Origin: an uncultured Oxalobacteraceae bacterium
Lineage (GTDB): Bacteria > Pseudomonadota > Gammaproteobacteria > Burkholderiales > Burkholderiaceae
Direction: 5' to 3'
Length of the DNA: 16,353 nucleotides
Assembly (NCBI GenBank): GCA_946479255.1
Contig: CAMLFK010000098.1
Coordinates: 1-16,353 of the forward strand
This document shows positions 1 to 7,582 of the stretch, piece after piece (positions within the stretch are counted from its first letter, which is position 1; each line of letters opens with the position of its first letter). The notes below the pieces were generated by a model. It did no database searches. It worked only from the letters and a program-made list of their open reading frames with translations, and was not told the origin of the DNA. Position numbers and translations under genes: made by a program.

Positions 1-912
1 TCCGGCCGCCAGGCCTGATCCGGCGATCCGGATCAGCATGATGGCGCCGGCCAGCAGCAAGCCGTTCTTGGCGCCGATGCGCCTGACGAGCAAGGGCGAC
101 AGGAACAGCCCGACAGCATCCAGGAACACCTGTATCGAATTCAGGTAGCCGTACATGGCCGCGCCTTCCTCCGGGGTGGGGAACAGGGAGGCGAAATAGG
201 CGGGGAATTGCTGGTCGAAGACCAGGTAGACATTGGTCACCGTGAGCACGAACAGCATGAAGCGCCAGAAGTGCCTGTCGCGCAGGATGCCGATGGCGTC
301 CGCCAGGCGCACGCGCGGGGCCTGGGTAGCGGACGGCTCCACGACCGGCGTACGCCACATCAGCAGCACGGTCACCAGGGCCACGCCGGCCGCCGAGGCC
401 AGGTAAAAGTTGATGTGCGGGTCGATACTGAACAGGCGCCCGCTGAAGGAGGCGGCCGTGGCAAAGCCGAGCGAGCCGAACATGCGCACGCGGCTGTACT
501 CGAAACCCCAGGCGCGGGCGACCCGGTCGACGTAGGATTCGACGGCGTAACCGCCCGCGGTGAAGGTGATCCCCAGGTAAATGCCGCCCAGCGCCGCACC
601 CAGAAGGAAGTGACTCTTCAGAAGCGGGCCGTAGACATACACCAGGAAGGGGCCGGACAACATGGCCAGGACCGCCACCGCCCACAGCACGTACTTGCGC
701 ATGCCGGCCTTATCGGACAGAAAACCGTAGACCGGTTGCGAGCAGATGGCGGCGATGAAGTTGGCCGAGAAGACAATGCCGGTTTCGTTCCCGTTCAGCT
801 GCAAGGTCGAGCGCAGCCAGATGGCGAGCAGCGACACGCTCATTGCCTGGGCGAAAAAATACCCGAACACGTAGCCGGACAGGAAGGTGTAGTGGGTCTG
901 CTTGCTGGTCAT
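1..912 (-). CDS. LacY/CscB-type oligosaccharide:H+ symporter (MFS), 3' end outside window
   Basis: Inner-membrane proton-coupled sugar permease of the MFS oligosaccharide:H+ symporter family (LacY, RafB, CscB). The open frame runs from the ATG at 912 off the left edge, giving 304 residues of an expected ~415. Visible family marks are helix I (about residues 8-31, FLSGYVFGYFF), GFLSDKAGMRK in loop 2-3 (63-73), AVESYVDR and RVRMFGSLG, and GYLNSIQVFLDA (255-266). E125, R143 and R295 align with LacY E126, R144 and R302, which handle sugar and protons. Helix VIII lacks the LacY E269 equivalent and resembles CscB/RafB (LNSxQV). The family is clear; the sugar is not. It is divergent from a LacI-type gene, so it is probably repressed by it and inducible by its substrate. 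No strong Shine-Dalgarno is seen before 912, but the start sits right where family members begin. Confidence 0.9.
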   Translation of the reverse strand, partial: MTSKQTHYTFLSGYVFGYFFAQAMSVSLLAIWLRSTLQLNGNETGIVFSANFIAAICSQPVYGFLSDKAGMRKYVLWAVAVLAMLSGPFLVYVYGPLLKSHFLLGAALGGIYLGITFTAGGYAVESYVDRVARAWGFEYSRVRMFGSLGFATAASFSGRLFSIDPHINFYLASAAGVALVTVLLMWRTPVVEPSATQAPRVRLADAIGILRDRHFWRFMLFVLTVTNVYLVFDQQFPAYFASLFPTPEEGAAMYGYLNSIQVFLDAVGLFLSPLLVRRIGAKNGLLLAGAIMLIRIAGSGLAAG

Positions 913-924
913 ATCGGCTGCCAC

Positions 925-938
925 ATTAACGTGTTTAC
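925..938. promoter_or_regulatory. Weak candidate LacI-type operator before the permease gene
   Basis: The segment attaacgtgtttac is an imperfect palindrome (arms ATTAAC and GTTTAC, 4 of 6 pairs) 13-26 bp upstream of the permease start. It shares the half-site TTAACG with the better operator before the lyase operon. LacI-family repressors usually bind such CG-containing palindromes. The placement is right for repression, but the match is poor, so this is only a suggestion. Confidence 0.25.
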
Positions 939-1001
939 AGCGAATTGAACAGTTCGCAGCCGCGGCCAGTGGCGGCCTCATGGGCGTCGCGCGAAATAGG
1001 A

Positions 1002-1028
1002 TAGAATGTAGGATAACGATATCATCCT
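1002..1028 (+). promoter_or_regulatory. Candidate lacI promoter -10 and overlapping operator
   Basis: A -10-like hexamer TAGAAT (1002-1007, 5 of 6 to TATAAT) is followed directly by AGGATaacgatatcATCCT (1010-1028), with perfect 5-bp inverted arms. Its core GGATAACGATATCA (1011-1024) matches the reverse complement of the palindrome at 13261-13274 in 11 of 14 positions. The heptamer taggata also occurs twice, 12 bp apart (997 and 1009). No good -35 is visible. A repressor bound here would block its own transcription start, so autoregulation is inferred. Confidence 0.4.
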
Positions 1029-1069
1029 GCTGTTCAGCCCCCGCTTCGACCGCCTCAACCTTCGGCTAC

Positions 1070-2107
1070 ATGGAAACCAATCAGAACGATCGTGGCAATA
1101 CCACCCTGTATGACGTGGCCCGCGAGGCTGGCGTGTCGCCCATGACGGTGTCGCGGGTCATCAATGGGAGGATCCACGTCAGTCCCAAGACCCGGGCCAA
1201 GGTTCAGCAGGTGATTGAACGCCTGAACTATCAAGTGAATGTTTCGGCCCGCACCGCGCGGGTCGGCGCCTTGCGCGTGGGCCTGTTATACAGCAACCCG
1301 AGCCCGGCCTTCCAGATCGCCTTCCTGGCCGGCGCGACGGCGCAGTGCAGCCTGAACGGGGCCGAGCTGGTGCTGGAACAGTGCGAAGACCTGGACAGCC
1401 ATCGCGCCGCCATCGACAAGCTGATTGCGTCAGGCATCGACGGCATCCTGGTGTCGCCGCCGCTGTGCGACGCGCCGCCGGTACGCAAGCGCCTGGAGCA
1501 ATCGGGCATACCCTTCGTCGCCGTGGCAACGGCCAGCCCCTCCGTGCGGGTGTCGTCGGTGCGCATCGACGACTACGAAGGCGCGCGTGCGATGACCGAG
1601 TATCTGTTGTCGCTCGGCCACACCGACATCGGTTTCATCAAGGGCGATCCGGAGCACACGCCGGCCCAGTTGCGCTATAAAGCTTTCAGGGACGTCATGC
1701 AGGAGGCGAATTTGCCGGTGTCCGCGGACCGGATTGCCCAGGGCATGTTCACCTACCGTTCGGGCTTGTTGGCGGCGCGCGAACTGCTGGCACAGGCGGT
1801 GCGGCCCACCGCGATCTTCGCCAGCAACGACGACATGGCCGCCGCGGCGATCGCGGTGGCGCACGGGCTTGGCCTGCACCTGCCGGACGACCTGGCCATC
1901 TGCGGCTTCGATGACACTCCGGTGGCGACCACCGTGTGGCCGGAACTGACGACCATCCACCAGCCTATCTCCGACATGGCGCGCAATGCCGTCGACCTGG
2001 TGCTCGAGCAGATCCGCGAGCACCGCACCGGGCGCTTGCCCCAGCCCCAGCACCGCCTGATGGCCTACACGCTGGAAGTACGCGAGTCGACCTCTCCGCT
2101 GGGCTGA
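1070..2107 (+). CDS. LacI-family transcriptional repressor
   Basis: Cytoplasmic sugar-responsive DNA-binding protein, 345 aa, the usual family length. The N-terminal helix-turn-helix spans residues 12-38 (TLYDVAREAGVSPMTVSRVI), followed by the hinge region (about 45-62, VQQVIERLNYQVN) and a periplasmic-binding-protein-like effector domain (66-338). The latter has the family blocks GIDGILVSP (122-130), SLGHTDIGFIKG (181-192), PTAIFASNDDMA (246-257) and CGFDDTP (278-284). The frame stays open upstream to 902, but the HTH begins within a dozen residues of the ATG at 1070, as in LacI, so that start is chosen; no clear ribosome binding site precedes it. Its neighbours are a divergent sugar permease and a convergent polysaccharide-lyase operon carrying similar operators. 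The effector is probably an oligosaccharide or uronate from that pathway (inference). Confidence 0.93.
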   Translation: METNQNDRGNTTLYDVAREAGVSPMTVSRVINGRIHVSPKTRAKVQQVIERLNYQVNVSARTARVGALRVGLLYSNPSPAFQIAFLAGATAQCSLNGAELVLEQCEDLDSHRAAIDKLIASGIDGILVSPPLCDAPPVRKRLEQSGIPFVAVATASPSVRVSSVRIDDYEGARAMTEYLLSLGHTDIGFIKGDPEHTPAQLRYKAFRDVMQEANLPVSADRIAQGMFTYRSGLLAARELLAQAVRPTAIFASNDDMAAAAIAVAHGLGLHLPDDLAICGFDDTPVATTVWPELTTIHQPISDMARNAVDLVLEQIREHRTGRLPQPQHRLMAYTLEVRESTSPLG

Positions 2108-2116
2108 GGCCGGCAG

Positions 2117-2142
2117 AGGGGGCAATCGAGCGATCGTCCCCT
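2117..2142. terminator. Hairpin terminator between convergent lacI and lyase operon
   Basis: AGGGG (2117-2121) pairs with CCCCT (2138-2142), and the inner ATCG/CGAT pairs around an AG turn. Between them lie one wobble pair, one C-G pair and one mismatch. On the plus strand the stem is followed by tgggtttct, a weak T-run, so it best serves lacI. It lies 10 bp past the lacI stop and 14 bp from the end of the convergent PEP-CTERM gene, so it may act in both directions. Confidence 0.5.
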
Positions 2143-2155
2143 TGGGTTTCTAAGA

Positions 2156-2827
2156 CTACGCGGCCAATCCGGCCGCCATGCCAGCGCCATTGCGCTCTTG
2201 CGGAGCAGGGCGGATCGTACGGCGGCGTAACACCAGGGCCATGGCGGCCAGGCCCACACCCGTGAGCAGCAAGTCAGACGGCTCGGGAATCACGGTCACG
2301 TTCGGATCCGAGACGTCGATGCCGAGGCTGCCACCGGCGTTCGCGGTCAGCGATGGCGTCCAGGTGAAAACGGCCAGCGCGCCGGTTTCCGGATCGAACC
2401 CGCCCATAGCCGCGAAATCGAGGTCGAAGGCCGACACCGTGAAGATCGACTGGTACGTGGTCAGCGGATCGAAAGCGCCGGCGAAGCTCAGGTCGAACGA
2501 GACGACGCCGCCGAAACTGACCGCGTGGGACAGGTAGTTGGCCACGTCGTTACGGAACTGGTAACCGCCCGCGACCGGCGTCACGCCGACGTCCATGTCG
2601 ATGGCGCCGAAGCCGGTCAGATTGCTGACCACCACGGTGGCCAGCGGCAGGCCGCTGGTGGCGCTGAGCTGCAGGTCGAGATAGCCGCTGCTGGCCGTGA
2701 AGGCCGAGGTGTCGATGTCGACGTGGATGACGGCGGCCGAGGCGATGCTTGTGCCGGCCGCCAGCGTGATTGCCAGTGCCACGCGGCGCAGCAGGGAAAC
2801 CATGTTGTGTTTGAGATCGAAGTACAT
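2156..2827 (-). CDS. PEP-CTERM sorting-domain exported protein
   Basis: Exported 223-aa protein of unknown function. It has a signal peptide (basic LLRR, hydrophobic VALAITLAAGTSIASA, probable cleavage near residue 32), a beta-rich low-cysteine body (33-175), and a C-terminal PEP-CTERM signal. The last consists of VIPEP (179-183), a hydrophobic segment (186-200) and RRR (201-203). PEP-CTERM tails are recognised by an exosortase (EpsH/XrtA type), which is not in this window. The body (VIHVDIDTSAF, SGYLDLQL) resembles a recurring small PEP-CTERM family of betaproteobacteria, but I cannot assign a role. A 20-residue tail after RRR is longer than usual. The start at 2827 is supported by TAAGGA, which overlaps the stop codon of the upstream lyase gene, so the two are translationally close and cotranscribed. 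It may attach to the cell surface or to exopolysaccharide. Confidence 0.88.
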   Translation of the reverse strand: MYFDLKHNMVSLLRRVALAITLAAGTSIASAAVIHVDIDTSAFTASSGYLDLQLSATSGLPLATVVVSNLTGFGAIDMDVGVTPVAGGYQFRNDVANYLSHAVSFGGVVSFDLSFAGAFDPLTTYQSIFTVSAFDLDFAAMGGFDPETGALAVFTWTPSLTANAGGSLGIDVSDPNVTVIPEPSDLLLTGVGLAAMALVLRRRTIRPAPQERNGAGMAAGLAA

Positions 2828-2837
2828 ATTATTGTGT

Positions 2838-2843
2838 TCCTTA
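2838..2843 (-). promoter_or_regulatory. Ribosome binding site of PEP-CTERM gene overlapping upstream stop codon
   Basis: On the minus strand TAAGGA contains the TAA stop of the 1558-aa gene and an AAGGA Shine-Dalgarno, 10 nt before the ATG at 2827. This fixes the start and argues for one transcript. Confidence 0.65.
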
Positions 2844-5800
2844 GAAGGTGCCTTTGTAGAGTACCGGCGAATAGCTCACTACGGTACGGTTCGGGTTGGT
2901 GAAGGTCAGCGGCACCTTGATGCTTGCGCCTGCGCTCAATGTGCCGGCCACAGTGACGTAAGGTGCACCGCCGTCGCTACCGCTGGCGTTGTCCAGGGTG
3001 AGGCCCGTGGTCAAGGCGCTCAGCTTGAGCTGCAGGGGGCCGGTCAGCGGCGCGCCGCCGGTGTTGGTAATCGTCACACTGCCGACGTATTTGCCCGTGC
3101 TGCGGTTGAAAATGGCACCTTGCTGCGTCATCTGCACGCTGGCGCTCACATCCGGTGGGCGGATGCTGACACTGACCGTGTGCGGCTGCTCCACATTGCC
3201 TGCCCAGTCCACGCTCCAGTACGACAGGGAATAGCTTCCCGTGTTGGTTAAGCTGATCGTGTTTCCGGTTTGTTGCGCGCCGCCGTTGACCTTGAAGTAG
3301 GTCGTTGCAACGCCCGAGCTTGCATCGGTAGCGGCGAAACTCACCGTCGTCGGCTGGGTAAGCGGTCCGGCCGGCGCATTATCGGTCGTCACCGGAGGCG
3401 TCAGGTCGGCCCCTTGGACGGACCCGTGGAAACGCACTTCGGACATATTGCCGAACCAGTTGCCGCCATTGACGATGCGGATATACCGGTAAGGAACCTG
3501 GCTGGCGACCGCCAGGGTTTGCCAGTTCTGCGTCGATCCTGCCGCAGGTGTGAGCGTGGTCCATTCCGCATTATCATTGGAGCCTTGCACCACGGTTCCC
3601 TTGATCCGTCCAAAATTGTTATCCGGCCTTGGGGCCAGCTCGACACTCGTCAGCCTGGCCTGATTGCCGGCCTTGAAGTCGAAGGTAATGTAGCTTCCCG
3701 TTCCCGAGTTGTTGGTCCCGATACGGAAATCGGAGATCGAACCCAGGTTGCCGTCACCCAGGTTATTGATTTGCCCTACGGTGGTCGACATTGGCCTGTT
3801 GTGACTGGAATCGATCAGCGTCGCGATCGCAGGCAGGTTCTTGAGCACATCCGATTCGTCCACCACGTACAGCGACGTATTGTCGGTCGTCGCGGTGTTC
3901 GCAAGGCCGGTTTGCCCATCCTGCAGCTTGTAGTTAAGGGCGAACTTCACCGGACCCGCTTCGACGCCTGGATTCAGGGTTGCGGTGGCCGTAAAGTTGA
4001 TATTGTCAGTCGTGCTGACCGTGGCAGCCTGGCCCTGAATCGTGGCACTGACGTTATTGATCGCTTCTTTTGCCGTGAAGCTCAGCTTGACGGTGTTGCC
4101 AGGCACGATACGGTTTCTCAAGTTCTGAGCCGAGCTCATCGAAACCGTCGCGATTTTATTCGTGGATGTGGCCACGCCATGCAAGCGCAATTCGGCCATA
4201 TTCCCGAACCAGGTATTTCCGTTAAACATACGGATGTAACGGAAAGGCTGTGTGCTGTTGATGGTCAGCGTCTGCCAATCCGCCGTGTTAAACGCGGTAT
4301 TGGAAATCGTCGTCCATGCGCTCGCATCATTGGAGCCCTGGACCACGGTGCCATTGATTCGCCCGGAAGTATTGTCCTGGCGTGAAATGACTTCAACCTT
4401 GGACAGCGTTGCAAGGCCGCCTTCCTTAAAGTCGAACATCAGCCAGGCGCCGGCGCCACCGCCATTGACACGGAAATCGGTAATCGAGCCCAGGTTCTTA
4501 TCGAACAGAACATTCACTGTCGACAGCAAGTCCGCTGCGTTCCTGCCGCTGGAATCCTTTAACGCAGCGATGTCGAGCAGGCTGCTCATCAAGGCACGCT
4601 GGTCGGAAATGAACAAGGACGGACCCGTGGTGGTGAAGATGGTCGCCGGAGCGTCAATTCCTTCCGCCGTTCTGTAGTTCAGCTTGAACTTGATCGTGCC
4701 AGCGGTGGCATCGGCGGGGACGACCCACGACGCTGTCCAGTTCAGATTGTCGGCAGTGGCCACCGTCGCTGGCTGTCCCTGGATCAGGACATTCACATTG
4801 CTGATCGGCCGTTTCGACTGGAAGTTCAGCTTCACCGTATCGCCGGCGATCACGCGATTTTTCAGGCTCTGTTCGGAACTCAGGGACACGGCGCCAATTT
4901 CGTTCACCGCCTCGAAGCGCTCACCGAAGATCTTGAACTCGGAAAGCTCGAACATGCTGCTCGACGGTTGAATCATTTGCAGCTTGAGGAAGCGGAAGCG
5001 CAGGTTCTTGAGGTCCTCTTGCACCGGCAGCGTCTGCATATCGTCCGAGACGACGGACAAGCCGGGCGTCAGCCTGGTCCAGGTTTCATTATCGTCGGAG
5101 CCAAAGATGGCCACCCCGCCGATACGCTCGGGGAAACTGGCCCGCACCTGGAGCTGGAATCCATTGGGCGAAATGCGATAGTCGGCGCCGAAATCAAGCG
5201 TGTGGGTCAGGTTCACCGCCTGGAAATATCCGACAAACGAGTCCGGATTATCATCCAGGGCAGCTCCCACCGCCCCGCCAAACGTCGACGAGGAGAGCAT
5301 CTTGCGGTAATCCACACCGCCGTCGCTCATGCGCGGCGTCAGAACCTGGAGACCCTGGACCGCGGTGTTCAATGCCGCCAGCTTCTGGGTGAAAACAGCG
5401 TCGTCCGCGGTGCCGATCAGATTCATGGCATCCGCATAAGCGCTGTTATAAGCCGCAACAGTCGAGCTGATATAAATCGTATTGGTGTTGAAGGCTGCGG
5501 TCACGGCACTGACTGAGGCTTGCCGGTCGGCGCTGACGACAATCCTGATATCCCGTGTTGTCATCGTGTTGCCGTCCGTGGCCGACACGACGAAGGTGTA
5601 GGTTCCCGGCTGGGTCGGCTTCCAGGAGAATGCGCCCGTGCTCGTATTGAACACCGCACCTGCCGGCAGGCGATCGATCTGATAAGTGACGACATCGGTC
5701 GCGGTCGCGTCGGTCGCGGCGAAATCATAGTTGATCGTCTCTGTGGAAGCGGTATAGGTAAAGATACTCAGATCCGTATTTCCAGCTGTGAAGGCTGGCG

Positions 5801-7517
5801 GCGTCATTGTGACGGCATCCGCATGAAGGTGGTCGATATCCACCGTCGTGCCGGCGCCTTTGACGGTGAAATACTCGAGATCGCTCAAGCCGTGCGGGGT
5901 TGGCACGTATTTCCACTCTCCCTTGGTGTCCGGCAGTGTGATGGTGTCGCCGAATGCTTCGATCACTGCCGTGCCATTGGTCCTCACCCGGAATGCCAGC
6001 AAGCTCGTGCCGTAGCCGGAACCAACCAGCGCCAGTCTGCTGCCTGCTTCTGTCGCGCTGACCCGCACAAAAGAAGTCGTTCCCTCGGTCATGGAAACGG
6101 AGTTGGCATCGAATGCGGAGAAGCGGTTTTCCAGTTCCCGAATTGGGTTTACGTGGGGCTTGACCAGATACTTGCTGCCTTCGGCCTCGGCTGCCGGCGG
6201 AATAAACAGCCAGAAATCGCCGCCACCATCGACACCGTCCCAGTTGTAGCCCGGCCGCATGGCAAACATCTTGGTGAAGTAGGGCGCCCGCTCCTCGATA
6301 TTGATGCCCTTGACATACTTATAGTAGTAGAAAGGCTCCCAGGTATTCTGGCTCAGCCTGCCACGGTAGGCGCCGGATAGTTGTTTGTAGATGACCGTTG
6401 GCGTGCCGTCAGGATCGGTATGCGAAGCCGTGGGAACCCAGGGCGTCTCGTAACCGATCATGTAGCGGGCAAAGAATTCAGTCCCATCCAGGATGCGGTC
6501 ATTCAGGAATTCATACGGGCCGACCGCGTTCGGCGCCGTCGACGCGGTGCCTTCGACCGGATCGACCTTGGTATCCTGGGCGAGCAAAAGCCGCGCCAAA
6601 ATGCCGAAATTGGTGACGTCGCCGGCGCCGTGCGCCTGGTCGCGCCCCATTTCGACGTGCTGGACCACAGGCTCAACGGCCTCACCGGTCACATCATTCT
6701 TTTCCACCAAACGGAATAACTGCTTGAGCGCGCCGTTCTGCCCCTGGTCGACCGCCGTCTTGTTCACGGTGATCCACTCAACGCCCTCGTTGTACCGTTC
6801 CCGGTTTCCGGTAAAGATATAGCCAGACATCGCGCCGATCAGCGGATACAGATGCTGGTTCATGAAACGGTAATTCGTATGCATGAAGGTTTCGATCGAC
6901 GGCGTAATCAGCTTGGTCGTGAAACTGGCGGTATCCTGCTCGGTCCATTCCAGCGCCGGCGTCTGGGTGCTGGTGTAGCGCATGATTTCGGCGGCCGCAA
7001 CCATGCGGTTGAACGGAATGCCGGTATGGATGTGCGCGTCATTGAAGTATGCGTAGGACGAGGGGTCCATCTGCATCCAGAGGCGCAGAATCCGCATGCA
7101 GTTGCTGCGATAGACTTCATCGCCGGTCACGTAGTACATGATGGCCTGGGTGTATGCCCTCAGGCCATCGGTAATGAATTTGGAGTTGAAAGACTGGCTG
7201 TTATAAGCGCCGGCGGAGTAGGCCGGGCCGATGGTTTTCGAGGCGGCAAACGACGATGCGGTCGCGTTAAAGTAGGTATTCCACGGTTCTTTCTGGGCGC
7301 GCACCCCTGCGCGCATGTTCTCAAGAATCTCTTTGGTCAGTCCGACGCCCGGGTGTTTAAAACCGCTGGCATCGATCGTTTCATGAATCGTTGGTTGATA
7401 AGGCGTCACAATCGATTCGATTGCGTTCGCAGCGACTGCATTGCCTGCGACAGGCAAGATCGTTGCAGCAAAGGCGAGCGAAACCGCTGCCGACAAAATA
7501 CGCCGTTTAAGTAGCAC
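2841..7517 (-). CDS. Secreted alginate-lyase-like multidomain protein, paralog A (1558 aa)
   Basis: Probable extracellular polysaccharide lyase. Order: Sec signal peptide 1-30 (LLKRR then a hydrophobic core, cleavage near AVAA). Alpha/alpha-toroid domain about 35-460, like the alginate lyase superfamily, with NDAHIHTG (159-166), FMNQHLYPL (218-226) and EMGRDQAH (289-296); N220/H222 and R292/H296 are plausible active-site residues by analogy. CBM-like beta-sandwich about 472-568. He_PIG Ig domain about 572-664 (STGAFSWKPTQPGTYTF). Short FIVAR-like helical stretch about 664-728. F5/8C domain 732-868. Two Ig-like plus F5/8C units (872-1119, 1120-1367). OmpL47-like Ig domain 1371-1452 (SVDWAGNVE). 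A final beta domain 1453-1558. There is no anchor or PEP-CTERM at the end. Family membership is well supported; substrate (alginate, glucuronan or other uronan) and activity are inferred. The GTG start at 7517 follows AAGGAG by 8 nt. It lies 65 nt downstream of its larger paralog. Confidence 0.85.
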   Translation of the reverse strand: MLLKRRILSAAVSLAFAATILPVAGNAVAANAIESIVTPYQPTIHETIDASGFKHPGVGLTKEILENMRAGVRAQKEPWNTYFNATASSFAASKTIGPAYSAGAYNSQSFNSKFITDGLRAYTQAIMYYVTGDEVYRSNCMRILRLWMQMDPSSYAYFNDAHIHTGIPFNRMVAAAEIMRYTSTQTPALEWTEQDTASFTTKLITPSIETFMHTNYRFMNQHLYPLIGAMSGYIFTGNRERYNEGVEWITVNKTAVDQGQNGALKQLFRLVEKNDVTGEAVEPVVQHVEMGRDQAHGAGDVTNFGILARLLLAQDTKVDPVEGTASTAPNAVGPYEFLNDRILDGTEFFARYMIGYETPWVPTASHTDPDGTPTVIYKQLSGAYRGRLSQNTWEPFYYYKYVKGINIEERAPYFTKMFAMRPGYNWDGVDGGGDFWLFIPPAAEAEGSKYLVKPHVNPIRELENRFSAFDANSVSMTEGTTSFVRVSATEAGSRLALVGSGYGTSLLAFRVRTNGTAVIEAFGDTITLPDTKGEWKYVPTPHGLSDLEYFTVKGAGTTVDIDHLHADAVTMTPPAFTAGNTDLSIFTYTASTETINYDFAATDATATDVVTYQIDRLPAGAVFNTSTGAFSWKPTQPGTYTFVVSATDGNTMTTRDIRIVVSADRQASVSAVTAAFNTNTIYISSTVAAYNSAYADAMNLIGTADDAVFTQKLAALNTAVQGLQVLTPRMSDGGVDYRKMLSSSTFGGAVGAALDDNPDSFVGYFQAVNLTHTLDFGADYRISPNGFQLQVRASFPERIGGVAIFGSDDNETWTRLTPGLSVVSDDMQTLPVQEDLKNLRFRFLKLQMIQPSSSMFELSEFKIFGERFEAVNEIGAVSLSSEQSLKNRVIAGDTVKLNFQSKRPISNVNVLIQGQPATVATADNLNWTASWVVPADATAGTIKFKLNYRTAEGIDAPATIFTTTGPSLFISDQRALMSSLLDIAALKDSSGRNAADLLSTVNVLFDKNLGSITDFRVNGGGAGAWLMFDFKEGGLATLSKVEVISRQDNTSGRINGTVVQGSNDASAWTTISNTAFNTADWQTLTINSTQPFRYIRMFNGNTWFGNMAELRLHGVATSTNKIATVSMSSAQNLRNRIVPGNTVKLSFTAKEAINNVSATIQGQAATVSTTDNINFTATATLNPGVEAGPVKFALNYKLQDGQTGLANTATTDNTSLYVVDESDVLKNLPAIATLIDSSHNRPMSTTVGQINNLGDGNLGSISDFRIGTNNSGTGSYITFDFKAGNQARLTSVELAPRPDNNFGRIKGTVVQGSNDNAEWTTLTPAAGSTQNWQTLAVASQVPYRYIRIVNGGNWFGNMSEVRFHGSVQGADLTPPVTTDNAPAGPLTQPTTVSFAATDASSGVATTYFKVNGGAQQTGNTISLTNTGSYSLSYWSVDWAGNVEQPHTVSVSIRPPDVSASVQMTQQGAIFNRSTGKYVGSVTITNTGGAPLTGPLQLKLSALTTGLTLDNASGSDGGAPYVTVAGTLSAGASIKVPLTFTNPNRTVVSYSPVLYKGTF
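3417..4904 (-). repeat. Two tandem Ig-like + F5/8C protein repeat units in paralog A
   Basis: Residues 872-1119 and 1120-1367 repeat the same module. Each has an Ig-like part (NRVIAGDTVKLNF / NRIVPGNTVKLSF, then IQGQPATV / IQGQAATV) followed by a discoidin part (RINGTVVQGSND / RIKGTVVQGSND, FRYIRMFNG / YRYIRIVNG, WFGNM). The repeat is clear in protein and diverged in DNA. Such modules usually bind carbohydrate. Confidence 0.8.
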
Positions 7518-7525
7518 TTGTACTT

Positions 7526-7531
7526 CTCCTT
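7526..7531 (-). promoter_or_regulatory. Strong ribosome binding site deciding the GTG start of paralog A
   Basis: AAGGAG on the minus strand lies 8 nt before the GTG at 7517. The 65-nt gap upstream has no convincing terminator for minus-strand transcription: a small AGTT/AACT stem is followed by A's, not U's. This supports cotranscription with the 1884-aa gene. Confidence 0.75.
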
Positions 7532-7582
7532 CTTTTTATGATGTGTTGATGTCGAAACTGATTTTTTTAGTTATAAAACTTC

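Noticed and set aside
208..948. 246-aa plus-strand open frame opposite the permease
   Set aside because: Low-complexity antisense composition, and the opposite strand encodes an unmistakable LacY-type permease.
1430..2125. 231-aa minus-strand open frame opposite lacI
   Set aside because: Shadow of the LacI-family gene; no domain, no ribosome binding site.
3270..4385. 371-aa plus-strand open frame, with similar ones at 5520-6380 and 8891-9790
   Set aside because: All lie opposite the repeated modules of the lyase-like genes and repeat with them; no independent evidence of coding.
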